From assembly GCF_001428895.1 (NCBI RefSeq), contig NZ_LMJA01000001.1, forward strand, positions 452,485-516,484: 64,000 bases of DNA, read 5' to 3'. A program made the position numbers and the translations under genes. The stretch comes from Mycobacterium sp. Root265. Its GTDB lineage: Bacteria > Actinomycetota > Actinomycetes > Mycobacteriales > Mycobacteriaceae. Shown one piece after another: positions 53,040-60,589 of this stretch. A model generated the notes under the pieces. The model was not told where the DNA came from. It made no database searches and saw only the letters and a program-made list of their open reading frames with translations. Each line of letters starts with the position of its first letter. The stretch's first letter is position 1.

Positions 53040-53272
53040 TCGATATCCAGCTCGAAGGTGGACGTATGAGCAGCGAGCTCGTCGAAGTCATCGTCCGCGG
53101 TGGTGGGCTTGGCGAGAATCGCCGCATCGCGAGCAGCGATCAGACGGCGACGCTCGCGTTCGAGCGCTTTGAGCACAAATGATGCGCGGCTCTCGACGTG
53201 CCGTTGGTCCACTTCCCTGTCAATGAAATCGACGACTTCGTCCGGAAGCCGAACGGCAATCTGCTTGCTCAC
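53036..53272 (-). CDS. MazE-type ribbon-helix-helix antitoxin
   Basis: The 78-residue protein has an N-terminal ribbon-helix-helix motif (KQIAVRLPDEVVDFIDREVDQRHVESRASFVLKALERERRR), which binds the operon promoter, and a disordered acidic tail (TTADDDFDELAAHTSTFELDID) that would wrap around the toxin. It starts at GTG 53272; no good ribosome-binding site is visible, so the mRNA may be leaderless. It should repress its own operon and neutralise the MazF-type toxin. Confidence 0.87.
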   Translation of the reverse strand: MSKQIAVRLPDEVVDFIDREVDQRHVESRASFVLKALERERRRLIAARDAAILAKPTTADDDFDELAAHTSTFELDID

Positions 53273-53426
53273 AGCGCAATGGTACCGATGTGGGATGCAG
53301 AACGCTACCGCTGATTACCGAAGACAAGCCCAACCATGCCTTTGGCCGCGATATCTACCACCATTTGCCGCGGTAGGACAACTGACTGACGGACGGAGCG
53401 ATCCACTCGCGCCGTAGGCTCACGGC

Positions 53427-53636
53427 GTGCCCAACGTGACCCTGGCCAGCCCCGCGTCAACGGCGGCTCTGACGGTCGGGCTGATGGCCTATGCAGCGTT
53501 GATCCTCGCCGGTATCGCGGTCGCGATCTTCTACGCACGTCGGCATCACCGGCAGCGGGCGATCGCCGCCGCGGCGATGGTCGGGGTGCTCACCCTGGGC
53601 GGGCTGGTTATCGCGATCGTCAGCAGTGTCGCGTGA
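53427..53636 (+). CDS. Small two-helix membrane protein
   Basis: The 69-residue protein has two hydrophobic segments (AALTVGLMAYAALILAGIAVAIFYA and AAAAMVGVLTLGGLVIAIVSSVA) separated by a basic turn RRHHRQRAI, so both ends are probably outside. The family is not recognised. The start is GTG 53427. It is isolated, between the toxin-antitoxin pair and the DUF3297 gene. Confidence 0.6.
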   Translation: MPNVTLASPASTAALTVGLMAYAALILAGIAVAIFYARRHHRQRAIAAAAMVGVLTLGGLVIAIVSSVA

Positions 53637-53678
53637 CCCGTTACTCCCCCACGGAGCGCGAGACGTCCGCCATTCCGC

Positions 53679-53927
53679 TCAGCGGAAATAAGGTTCTACC
53701 GTGCCGCTGAGCTTGACGACCATGGGATTTCCGCGGCGATCCTTCGCGGTAGGGACTTCAACGCGCACCCATCCCTCGGCCACGTTGTATTCGTGAACGT
53801 TGGTTTTCTCGACGCCATTGAAGCGAATACCCACGTCGCGGCGAAGCGCCTCTTCGCTATAGAAGGCACTGCGCGGATCGATCGAAAGGTGGTTCGGTGG
53901 AACGTCTGTGCTCTGGTCCTCGGACAT
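53679..53927 (-). CDS. DUF3297-family small protein
   Basis: The 82-residue soluble protein PPNHLSIDPRSAFYSEEALRRDVGIRFNGVEKTNVHEYNVAEGWVRVEV...KLSGTVEPYFR matches the pattern of DUF3297 proteins, which are common in actinobacteria and proteobacteria and have no known function. No membrane or signal segment is present. It starts at ATG 53927 behind a short untranslated region. Confidence 0.8.
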   Translation of the reverse strand: MSEDQSTDVPPNHLSIDPRSAFYSEEALRRDVGIRFNGVEKTNVHEYNVAEGWVRVEVPTAKDRRGNPMVVKLSGTVEPYFR

Positions 53928-54041
53928 GATGGCCTTCGTTGAATAGTGCTTCAGGTGCTCGGACTGTTCTCAGAGAATCTACGCGACCGGCCGGCAAGCA
54001 AGCTGGCCGCCATCAGCACAGCCATGACCTGACCCAGCGCG

Positions 54042-54674
54042 TCAGGACCAGAACGGATCCCTGCCATTCCAGGCAACGAGGCGGTCGATGCGAGGGGCGT
54101 CGTCGGAGATCGGGACAGCCTCGGCGAACGGGACGGCGACCGCGTCGAGGCCCCTTGCAGCCGAGATCTGCTCGTAGAGAGCCCGGCGATTCTCGGCCGG
54201 CAAGATCCGGCGAGCGCCGTCGAGCGCCGCGACGACCACTGTGTCGTCCCAGTCGGGCTGCTGACCGGTCGCCGTCGCAAGGTCCCACGTGTGGACGGTC
54301 AGCTCGGAGAAGTAGGAAGCCAGCACTTCGGCGCCGCCACCTTCGATCCACGGCAGTGCCATGGGTCGTTCGAGCACGGCGTCATCGCTCCAGGCATCGG
54401 CGGCGCGTCTCCCCGACTCCCGCCACACATCGCGCCAGCGATCCTCGGCCACAGGGGTGTCGGTGACCGCGAGCGGATCTGCGCCGTCGCCGAGCGCGGC
54501 AACTCGGTCAAGCACGCCGACGAGGTGGGCGAGCAGTGCTCGCACGTCCATGTCTGGGCAGGGCGTCGGGTCCGCGAGTTGCTCCGGCCGCACGCCGGCG
54601 ACGACGGACCCGCCGGTAGTGATGGCACGGGCGAGAATCGGGCGGGGGTCCGTGGTGCTGGTGGGTGTGTTCAT
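54042..54674 (-). CDS. TIGR03086-family metal-binding protein (mycothiol-dependent maleylpyruvate isomerase-like)
   Basis: The 210-residue DinB/MDMPI-fold protein has MDVRALLAHLVGVLDRVAALGDG with the first metal His, a middle helix with WRDVWRESGRRAADAW and YFSELTVHTWDLATATGQQPDWDD with the second metal-binding part (Glu and His). This is the layout of the TIGR03086 family, related to mycothiol-dependent enzymes. It may use mycothiol or act as a metal-dependent transferase. ATG 54674 was chosen; an in-frame extension to 54704 overlaps the operator. It is divergent from the WYL regulator and is the likely target of that regulator. Confidence 0.85.
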   Translation of the reverse strand: MNTPTSTTDPRPILARAITTGGSVVAGVRPEQLADPTPCPDMDVRALLAHLVGVLDRVAALGDGADPLAVTDTPVAEDRWRDVWRESGRRAADAWSDDAVLERPMALPWIEGGGAEVLASYFSELTVHTWDLATATGQQPDWDDTVVVAALDGARRILPAENRRALYEQISAARGLDAVAVPFAEAVPISDDAPRIDRLVAWNGRDPFWS

Positions 54675-54693
54675 GGCGCGATTGTGCCGACCT

Positions 54694-54718
54694 AAACCGG
54701 TCACCTTGTGGCCGGTTT
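54694..54718. promoter_or_regulatory. WYL-regulator operator between divergent genes
   Basis: AAACCGGTCAC (54694-54704), CTT and GTGGCCGGTTT (54708-54718) form an 11+3+11 palindrome with a single mismatch. It lies 20 bases from both the TIGR03086 and WYL start codons. It should be the regulator's binding site and would control both genes. Confidence 0.65.
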
Positions 54719-54737
54719 GATGTGGGAGTGTGGTTGC

Positions 54738-55685
54738 ATGCGAGCCGACCGGCTAGTGGCTGTCCTCCTCCTGCTGCAACGGCGCGAGCGCGTCACAGCA
54801 TCGGAGGTCGCTCTCGAGTTGGAGGTGTCCGAGCGCACCGCCCGCCGCGACCTCGAAGCGTTGAGCAGCGCCGGGGTGCCTGTGTACGCCGTGCCGGGCC
54901 GAGGGGGCGGGTGGCGCATGCTGGGCGGCGCTCGCACCGATCTGTCTGGGCTGACAGCGAGCGAGGCTCGCGCGCTGTTTCTGGTTGCCGGACCCGCCTC
55001 GACCGCCACCCCGAACGTGAAGGCAGCTCTGCGCAAACTCGTACGCGCGCTGCCCGAGCCCTTCCGCGAGCAGGCCGAGACCGCAGCGGCATCCGTCGTC
55101 GTAGACCCGCGGCACTGGGGAGCCGGCCAGCCCGAGCCTCCGCCACCCCGGTTCCTGGAGGAACTTCAGGAAGCGGTGATCCGCGGTGTCCAGGTAAGAC
55201 TCGGCTACGTCGACCGCATGGGCTCGGAGACCGAGCGGACCGTGCACCCACTGGGCATCGTGGCCAAGAGGCCGACGTGGTACCTGGTCTCCCAGACGGA
55301 GGCCGGTCGACGGACCTTCCGGATCGACCGTGTCTTCTCAATCGAGTTGACCGACGACGCCGTGAACCGACCAGACGGATTCGACCTTGCCGAGAGTTGG
55401 CGAGAGATCGCCGACGAGGTCGATCGAAAGCGGACTCCCCTCGCGGCCCGGGCCATGTGCGCTCCCGACGGGCTCAGCCTGCTCCGGATGGTGCTCGGGA
55501 CCCGCCTCGAGGTGGGTGGTTCCACGCCCGACGGCCGGATCGAGATCGTGATCCGTGGCCGCGACGAGTACGCCCTCGCGGGCGAACTTGCCTGGCTCAC
55601 CGAATGGCTCGAAGTCACCGAACCGCAGGGCGTGCGCGATCACCTCGCTTCGATCGGCGGCGCGCTTGTGGCGCGCTACAGCTGA
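54738..55685 (+). CDS. YafY/DeoR-like transcriptional regulator with WYL domain
   Basis: The 315-residue regulator has an N-terminal winged helix (MRADRLVAVLLLLQRRERVTASEVALELEVSERTARRDLEAL), a linker and a WYL domain (GYVDRMGSETERTVHPLGIVAKRPTWYLVSQTEAGRRTFRIDRVFSIELTDD), with Trp-Tyr-Leu in PTWYLV and a C-terminal WCX region. WYL domains bind nucleic acid or small ligands. ATG 54738 was preferred over 54708, which would put the operator into the coding region. It is divergent from the TIGR03086 gene. Confidence 0.88.
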   Translation: MRADRLVAVLLLLQRRERVTASEVALELEVSERTARRDLEALSSAGVPVYAVPGRGGGWRMLGGARTDLSGLTASEARALFLVAGPASTATPNVKAALRKLVRALPEPFREQAETAAASVVVDPRHWGAGQPEPPPPRFLEELQEAVIRGVQVRLGYVDRMGSETERTVHPLGIVAKRPTWYLVSQTEAGRRTFRIDRVFSIELTDDAVNRPDGFDLAESWREIADEVDRKRTPLAARAMCAPDGLSLLRMVLGTRLEVGGSTPDGRIEIVIRGRDEYALAGELAWLTEWLEVTEPQGVRDHLASIGGALVARYS

Positions 55686-55816
55686 GCCGGGCGGCACCCG
55701 CTGCGCGACAGCGAACTGCGCTCTGCTCGGCTGACGAATCATCCCGAACTGTGCAGATGGGAATGGTTTCGCACTGAAGGCGTTTTGCAATCCACTTCGT
55801 CGGGCAAGATCAACTC

Positions 55817-56050
55817 ATGCGAAATCTTCTACGCCGTTCCACCATCGCCATTCTTGCGGCCGCCCCGATCGCTGCCGGCTCGCTGTTCGGAGCCGGGATC
55901 GGATCGGCAGAACCCCCGAATTGTGTCAACGGACAATTCTGGGATCCGATCACCAACACCTGCCAGACGCCACGTCCGGCGGAGAACTGTGCGCCCGGTC
56001 AGTATTGGAACGCCCTGTCCAATGTCTGCCGGCCGCTGGGCCAACTGTAG
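55817..56050 (+). CDS. Secreted 77-residue protein with a repeated Cys motif
   Basis: A signal peptide (LLRRSTIAILAAAPIAAGSLFGAGIGSAEP) should be cleaved at about residue 31. The mature part has two copies of a 14-residue motif: CVNGQFWDPITNTC and CAPGQYWNALSNVC, each with two Cys, a G-Q-F/Y-W core and N-T/V-C. These resemble short chitin- or carbohydrate-binding disulphide loops, but no family is claimed. It starts at ATG 55817. It is exported to the periplasm or medium. Confidence 0.75.
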   Translation: MRNLLRRSTIAILAAAPIAAGSLFGAGIGSAEPPNCVNGQFWDPITNTCQTPRPAENCAPGQYWNALSNVCRPLGQL

Positions 56051-56178
56051 CCCTCAATCCTTGACACGCTTGTCATTATCCTCGCGGATATTGGCATTGC
56101 TGCCACTGGAGTGGGTGGATCGTGCGCGAAACACTGGGATAGACCCGCGCGCCCAGAACCACGTTGAGGAACACCTAG

Positions 56179-57186
56179 ATGACTGACTTGATGAAAGCCG
56201 TTGTGCTCGCCCGTTTCGGAGGGCCCGATGCTTTCGAGCTGCGCGAGGTCTCCGTACCGGCCGTCGGTCCCCGCCAGGTACGGGTGCGCGTTCATGCGAC
56301 CGCCGTCAACCCGCTCGACTATCAGATCCGTCGCGGCGACTACGCGGACAATGTGGCGCTACCGGCGATCATCGGGCACGACATCTCCGGCGTGATCGAG
56401 GAGGTCGGATCCCACGTCACCGAGTTCCGCGCCGGTGATGCGGTGTACTACACGCCCCAGATCTTCGGCGGCCCAGGCTCATACGCCGAGCAGCACGTCG
56501 CCGACGTCGACCTCGTCGGCCGCAAGCCGGAGAACATCAGTCACCTTGAGGCGGCGAGCCTGACCCTCGTCGGCGGCACGGTCTGGGAAGCCCTGGTGAC
56601 GCGGGCTCAGCTCGGCGTGGGCGAGACGATCCTCATCCACGGCGGCGCGGGCGGGGTCGGCACGATCGCGATCCAGGTCGCGACGGCGATCGGCGCACGG
56701 GTGATCACCACCGCGAAAGCCGGCGACCACGAGTTCGTGCGCTCACTCGGAGCGGATGCGGCGATCGACCACACGTCGACCGACTACGTGGATGCGGTGG
56801 CCGAGATGACCGCAGGCAACGGGGTCGACGTCGTCTTCGACACGATCGGTGGCGACGCGCTCACCCGCAGTCCGTTGACGCTCGCAGACTTTGGGCGCGT
56901 CGTCAGCATCGTTGACATCGCGCAGCCGCAGAACCTCATCGAGGCGTGGGGCAAGAACGCGGCCTATCATTTCGTCTTCACCCGACAGAACCGAGGAAAG
57001 CTGGACGCGCTCACCACGCTGGTCGAGCGTGGTCTGGTGAAACCGGTCATCGGCGCCACTCTTCCGCTCGCTCGAATGGGTGAGGCTCATGAGCTCATGG
57101 AGAACAGGCGGTCGTATGCACTCCGCGGCAAGGTCGCGATCGACGTGGCCGGTGACACCGCCACGCTCCCCCCTCGCATCTCGTAG
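56179..57186 (+). CDS. Quinone-oxidoreductase-like MDR-family NADP-dependent reductase
   Basis: The 335-residue medium-chain dehydrogenase/reductase has [28 protein letters not shown] at the N-terminus, a GroES-like fold without the zinc-binding cysteines ([19 protein letters not shown]), and the nucleotide motif [28 protein letters not shown]. It fits the zinc-independent NADPH:quinone reductase type. It starts at ATG 56179, 128 bases after the secreted protein. The divergent end meets the GlxA-type gene three bases away; the two may share a functional theme. Confidence 0.88.
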   Translation: MTDLMKAVVLARFGGPDAFELREVSVPAVGPRQVRVRVHATAVNPLDYQIRRGDYADNVALPAIIGHDISGVIEEVGSHVTEFRAGDAVYYTPQIFGGPGSYAEQHVADVDLVGRKPENISHLEAASLTLVGGTVWEALVTRAQLGVGETILIHGGAGGVGTIAIQVATAIGARVITTAKAGDHEFVRSLGADAAIDHTSTDYVDAVAEMTAGNGVDVVFDTIGGDALTRSPLTLADFGRVVSIVDIAQPQNLIEAWGKNAAYHFVFTRQNRGKLDALTTLVERGLVKPVIGATLPLARMGEAHELMENRRSYALRGKVAIDVAGDTATLPPRIS

Positions 57187-57189
57187 CAG

Positions 57190-58137
57190 TCAACTCCGCC
57201 CGGAGAAGGTGGCTCGGTACTCCGACGGGGACACATCGAGCAGCCTCCGAAAGTGCAGTCGCAGATTAGATCCGGTTCCCAGGCCGACCTGCTCCGCGAT
57301 GCGGTCGACCGAAAGCCTGGTGCTCTCCAGGAGTTCGCGGGCGGTGTCGACCCGCGCCCGGAGGATCCACTGCAGCGGGGTGCTGCCGGTCTCTTCGGTG
57401 AAGCGCCGCAGGAACGTTCGGGGCGACATCCGTGCGTGTGCGGCGAGCCCGGCAATCGTGAGCTGTTGGTCGAGCCGGGTCATGGCCCATTCGCGTGTCG
57501 CGGCAAGGGTTTCGCCATGGGCCGCCGAGTTGGTCTTCGGCAGGTACTGGGCCTGACCCCCGGTCCGGTAGGGCGCGGTGACGAGCCCTCGTGCGATCTC
57601 GTTCGCCGCGCTCACGCCGAGGTCGCAGCGAACGATGTGCAGGCACAGGTCGAGACCGGCGGCGGCGCCCGCCGAGGTGAGAATGGATCCCTCGTCGACG
57701 AAGAGCACGTTCGGCTCGACCGTCACGTCCGGGTACCGCGCCGCGAGCTTGTCCGCCGCATCCCAGTGCGTCGTCGCCCGCAGACCGTCGAGCAGCCCGG
57801 CCTCCGCGAGGGCGAACGCGCCGTAGCAGATCGACGCGATGCGCGTCCCGCGAGATGCGGCGCCCTGAAGCGCCTCGCACACCTCCACCGGTATCGGCCG
57901 ACCGGCCGGGGCGTACCCCGGGACGACGATCGTGTCCGCGTCGGCCAGTGCGTCCAGGCCTCGCGGGACGGCGTAGCCGAAGCCCCCGTGCGACGGCACC
58001 GTCCCGGCGGTGACCCCGCAGGCCGACACCTCGTAGGCGAACCCCGTCTCCGGATGGAAGACCTCCGCCGGGATTCCGACATCCAGCGGGAGCGCGCCGT
58101 CGAGTACGAGGACCACCACCTGATGCGGCCGCTGCAT
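57190..58137 (-). CDS. GlxA-family transcriptional regulator (DJ-1/PfpI plus AraC)
   Basis: The 315-residue protein has an N-terminal DJ-1/PfpI domain (VVVLVLDGALPLDVGIPAEVFHP, elbow SICYGAFALAEAGLLDGLRATTHW with Cys) and a C-terminal AraC-type double helix-turn-helix (QQLTIAGLAAHARMSPRTFLRRFTEETGSTPLQWIL, ARELLESTRLSVDRIAEQVGLGTGSNLRLHFRRLLDVSPSEYR). GlxA-type regulators often sense carbonyls or amines and activate divergent or nearby enzymes. The gene converges with the MDR reductase gene, ending three bases away from it. It starts at ATG 58137. Confidence 0.92.
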   Translation of the reverse strand: MQRPHQVVVLVLDGALPLDVGIPAEVFHPETGFAYEVSACGVTAGTVPSHGGFGYAVPRGLDALADADTIVVPGYAPAGRPIPVEVCEALQGAASRGTRIASICYGAFALAEAGLLDGLRATTHWDAADKLAARYPDVTVEPNVLFVDEGSILTSAGAAAGLDLCLHIVRCDLGVSAANEIARGLVTAPYRTGGQAQYLPKTNSAAHGETLAATREWAMTRLDQQLTIAGLAAHARMSPRTFLRRFTEETGSTPLQWILRARVDTARELLESTRLSVDRIAEQVGLGTGSNLRLHFRRLLDVSPSEYRATFSGRS

Positions 58138-58298
58138 CGCCCGACTCCGATCCGGCCGACGCGTGCCGACCGCGTCATCATCCTCGCATATGTAGGCATT
58201 CCTGCCATACGTGCGGCATCGGCCTTCAAGGCTGCGTCGTCGCCACCATGACGTGTCACGTAATCGCTTGGCGATCCGCCAAATGCCAGACTCGGACT

Positions 58299-58712
58299 GT
58301 GGATACCAGGGAGACAGTCAACGAACTGCTGCGGCGCATCGCGGTCGGTGATCCCACGAGCATCGCCGAGCTCTATGCCGAGCAGATCTCGTGGAAACTG
58401 AACTGGCCGACCGGCGACTACGCAGACGTCGTCCCGTGGATTCAACAGCGGTCCACTCGTGGCGGTGTCGAGCAACACTAGCGGCTCATCGCAGAACATC
58501 ACATCACGAAACTCAGTTCCGCCGAGGTGAATTCCGTGCTGGTAGACGGGGCGGACGCTGTCGTACTCGGCGAGCTCCACAACACTGCCGCACCGACTGG
58601 CCGCAGCTACGACGCCGCCTTTGCGTTGCACCTGACTGTGGTGAACGGACTGATCACCCGCCACCACGTGTACGAGGACAGCCTTTCGGTTCTCCGAGCG
58701 TTTGCGGATTGA
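58299..58712 (+). pseudogene. SnoaL/NTF2-like protein gene with one in-frame stop
   Basis: GTG 58299 opens VDTRETVNELLRRIAVGDPTSIAELYAEQISWKLNWPTG..., a typical start of the SnoaL-like (NTF2 fold) family, and reading continues in the same frame as RLIAEHHITKLSSAEVNSVLVDGADAVVLGEL...HHVYEDSLSVLRAFAD to 58712. A single TAG at 58479-58481, at codon 61, splits it. The expected residue there is probably Tyr (TAC or TAT), so one base change would restore a normal 137-residue protein. It could be a recent nonsense mutation or a sequencing error. A partial product restarting downstream is possible but lacks support. Confidence 0.75.
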
Positions 58713-58746
58713 CAACCGCGAACGATCCTCCGCCCGGCTGGTCCTG

Positions 58747-59313
58747 TCAGCCTCTGCTCATACGCAGGATCAGGTCCACCGTGTCCTCCGATTGGCCCCC
58801 CGGGGTCAGCACTTCCTGCAGCAGCAGGCCACGAATCGCGGCAGTGGCCACGGTGGCCATGCTCAGTGCTTGCCTGGTGTCGTGCCCTTCGCTTTCCGCC
58901 AGCGAGACCAGCATCGCGGTCAGGTCGTCGAGTGAGTCGATGAATTCACCAAAGTCCCCCGGGCTGTACGCCGCCAGCCCCACGACGTGGAAGAAACCGC
59001 GTATCCGTGACAGCTGTTCGGGGCGGGTGTAGGTCCGCCAGATCGCGACGACGAGGTCGTCGAAGGTGCCTTGCCGAGCGGTCGCGAGGAGCGCCTCGTT
59101 GTCATGAGCTCGCTGCACCGTGAGCATGGCCGCCAAAACGCCCGGGAGCGAACCGAAGTGGTAGCGCAGCAAGGCGTGGCTGGTCCCGGCCCGGGCGGCG
59201 ACCTCACGCAGCGACACCTCCGGCGAGGGAAGGGCCTGCCCGTAGGCGTCGAGAAGCCGAGCCAGCAGACGGTCGCGCGCGCCGCCTCCGCGTTCCTCAC
59301 TTGACAAGAGCAT
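58747..59313 (-). CDS. TetR-family regulator
   Basis: The 188-residue protein has an N-terminal helix-turn-helix (RDRLLARLLDAYGQALPSPEVSLREVAARAGTSHALLRYHFGSLPGVLAAML) and a C-terminal helical ligand-binding domain. It starts at ATG 59313. A perfect 11-bp inverted repeat operator lies 13 bases upstream of this start, so the gene should be autoregulated. It diverges from an esterase gene 92 bases away, the likely target. Confidence 0.88.
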   Translation of the reverse strand: MLLSSEERGGGARDRLLARLLDAYGQALPSPEVSLREVAARAGTSHALLRYHFGSLPGVLAAMLTVQRAHDNEALLATARQGTFDDLVVAIWRTYTRPEQLSRIRGFFHVVGLAAYSPGDFGEFIDSLDDLTAMLVSLAESEGHDTRQALSMATVATAAIRGLLLQEVLTPGGQSEDTVDLILRMSRG

Positions 59314-59325
59314 GCTTGCAGTTTA

Positions 59326-59352
59326 TCCATTGGATAGTATTTATCCAATGGA
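59326..59352. promoter_or_regulatory. TetR operator between regulator and esterase gene
   Basis: TCCATTGGATA (59326-59336), spacer GTATT and TATCCAATGGA (59342-59352) form a perfect 11-bp inverted repeat. The arms also contain inner palindromes (TCCATTGGA and TCCAATGGA). It occupies the space between the divergent genes and covers the probable -10 region. Confidence 0.75.
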
Positions 59353-59404
59353 AAACCTGCCGAGTCCACCGAGCTGTGAGCCGGCCAAGTTGTGAAGGAC
59401 TTCG

Positions 59405-60259
59405 ATGAGCTCCATGTGGCAAGGCTGTTTGGCCGGCACCGACTATTTCGAGATGCGTTCCCGGGCTGGGCATGACTACGGCGTCTGGGTGACCACGCCG
59501 CCGGGCTACGACCCCGCCACGACCCAGGCACCTGTCTTGTATGTGCTCGACGGCAACTGGGCTGTGGGTCTGACCGCTCCCCTGATCGTGACCCAGATGG
59601 ACCCCATGCAGAAGATCCAGCCCTACATCCAAGTCAGCGTCGGCTACGCAGGCGAGGAAGCACAGGACTGGGATCGGCTGCGCAACAGAGACTTTGTGCC
59701 ACCGGGCGAGCCCATCGCCCGGGAGCTCGTCGATGCCGTGGAAATGGGCCTGCAGGCAGGCGCGCGTACCCGCGAGGAAGCCGACGCCTACCTCGCCGAA
59801 TTACGCGACACCCACGCCGATGTGTTCCTGAGCTTCCTGACGACGGAACTGCACCCAAGGATCGAACGCGACTATGGCACCGCCACAAGCGGTCACGGCC
59901 TTTTCGGCTACTCCTACGGTGGACTGTTCAGTCTCTACGCCTGGCTCACCGGCGCCACGCTCTTCGAGAGCATCGGAGCGGGCAGCCCCGGCGTCATCGC
60001 CGAGAACAGTCAGATCTTCGCCCAGCTCGATGAGATGGACGACAGCCGGCGGGCCACCAAGCTTCACGTCACCTTCAACGACCGAGAGCTTCTCGGAGAC
60101 CTGGCCGTCTACCAGAGTCTCGCGAAGAACACGGCCACGGTCCTTCACCGACTCACCTCGCGCCGCGAATCGGTCACCCGCGAGATCCTGCACGAAACGC
60201 ACGTCACCGGCCTGCAGGCTTCGTTCCTCAGTTACCTCAGAACCTGCCGGCCCCTCTGA
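59405..60259 (+). CDS. Alpha/beta hydrolase, putative esterase (EstD/Fes-like)
   Basis: The 284-residue protein has APVLYVLDGNWAVGLTAPLI at the N-terminus, LFGYSYGGLFSLYAWLTG with a Gly-Tyr-Ser-Tyr-Gly nucleophile elbow, and a catalytic Asp (FNDRELLGDL) and His (ETHVTGLQASF) late in the chain. This is the layout of the putative-esterase family (esterase D-like, IroE/Fes and antigen-85-like fold). No signal peptide is present, so it is cytoplasmic. ATG 59405 is used. It is controlled by the divergent TetR and its operator. Confidence 0.82.
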   Translation: MSSMWQGCLAGTDYFEMRSRAGHDYGVWVTTPPGYDPATTQAPVLYVLDGNWAVGLTAPLIVTQMDPMQKIQPYIQVSVGYAGEEAQDWDRLRNRDFVPPGEPIARELVDAVEMGLQAGARTREEADAYLAELRDTHADVFLSFLTTELHPRIERDYGTATSGHGLFGYSYGGLFSLYAWLTGATLFESIGAGSPGVIAENSQIFAQLDEMDDSRRATKLHVTFNDRELLGDLAVYQSLAKNTATVLHRLTSRRESVTREILHETHVTGLQASFLSYLRTCRPL

Positions 60260-60310
60260 GCGTGGTTCGGGTCGGCGCAAAAAGGGCACCCGCACACCGG
60301 CGAACATTCC

Positions 60311-60327
60311 GGCGGGCCCAGCCCGCC
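60311..60327. terminator. Hairpin downstream of the esterase gene
   Basis: GGCGGGC-CCA-GCCCGCC is a perfect 7-bp stem with a three-base loop, 51 bases after the esterase stop and 22 bases before the start of the small acidic protein gene. It may end the esterase transcript or sit in the leader of the small gene. Confidence 0.45.
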
Positions 60328-60349
60328 ACCGAACCCGGAGGATCCGACG

Positions 60350-60499
60350 ATGACAATGCCCAGTGACGCAGCGGATGCAGTTGAGTCCCAGGGAGCCAAC
60401 GAGGGTCCGCGCGACCACAGCCAGGTCGACACCGATCACGCACCCTATGTCGATGACGAAAATGTCCCGCATCCCGGTGACGTGAACGAGGCTGACTGA
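60350..60499 (+). CDS. 49-residue acidic protein of unknown function
   Basis: ATG 60350 follows GGAGG at nine bases and opens MTMPSDAADAVESQGANEGP and so on, ending in YVDDENVPHPGDVNEAD. The protein is very acidic and has no hydrophobic segment. It lies between the esterase and GMC oxidoreductase genes, in the same direction, and is too short for most automatic calls. The strong ribosome-binding site and lack of better overlapping frames support it. It resembles short actinobacterial disordered proteins but no family is claimed. Confidence 0.55.
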   Translation: MTMPSDAADAVESQGANEGPRDHSQVDTDHAPYVDDENVPHPGDVNEAD

Positions 60500-60589
60500 C
60501 CGCCGGGGCCACCCGTCTATGTGACCGAAGGGTCTCGGTGTCCTCGCACATGTGCGATCGTCGGTTGCCGCACCGACGCATGGAGGAAG

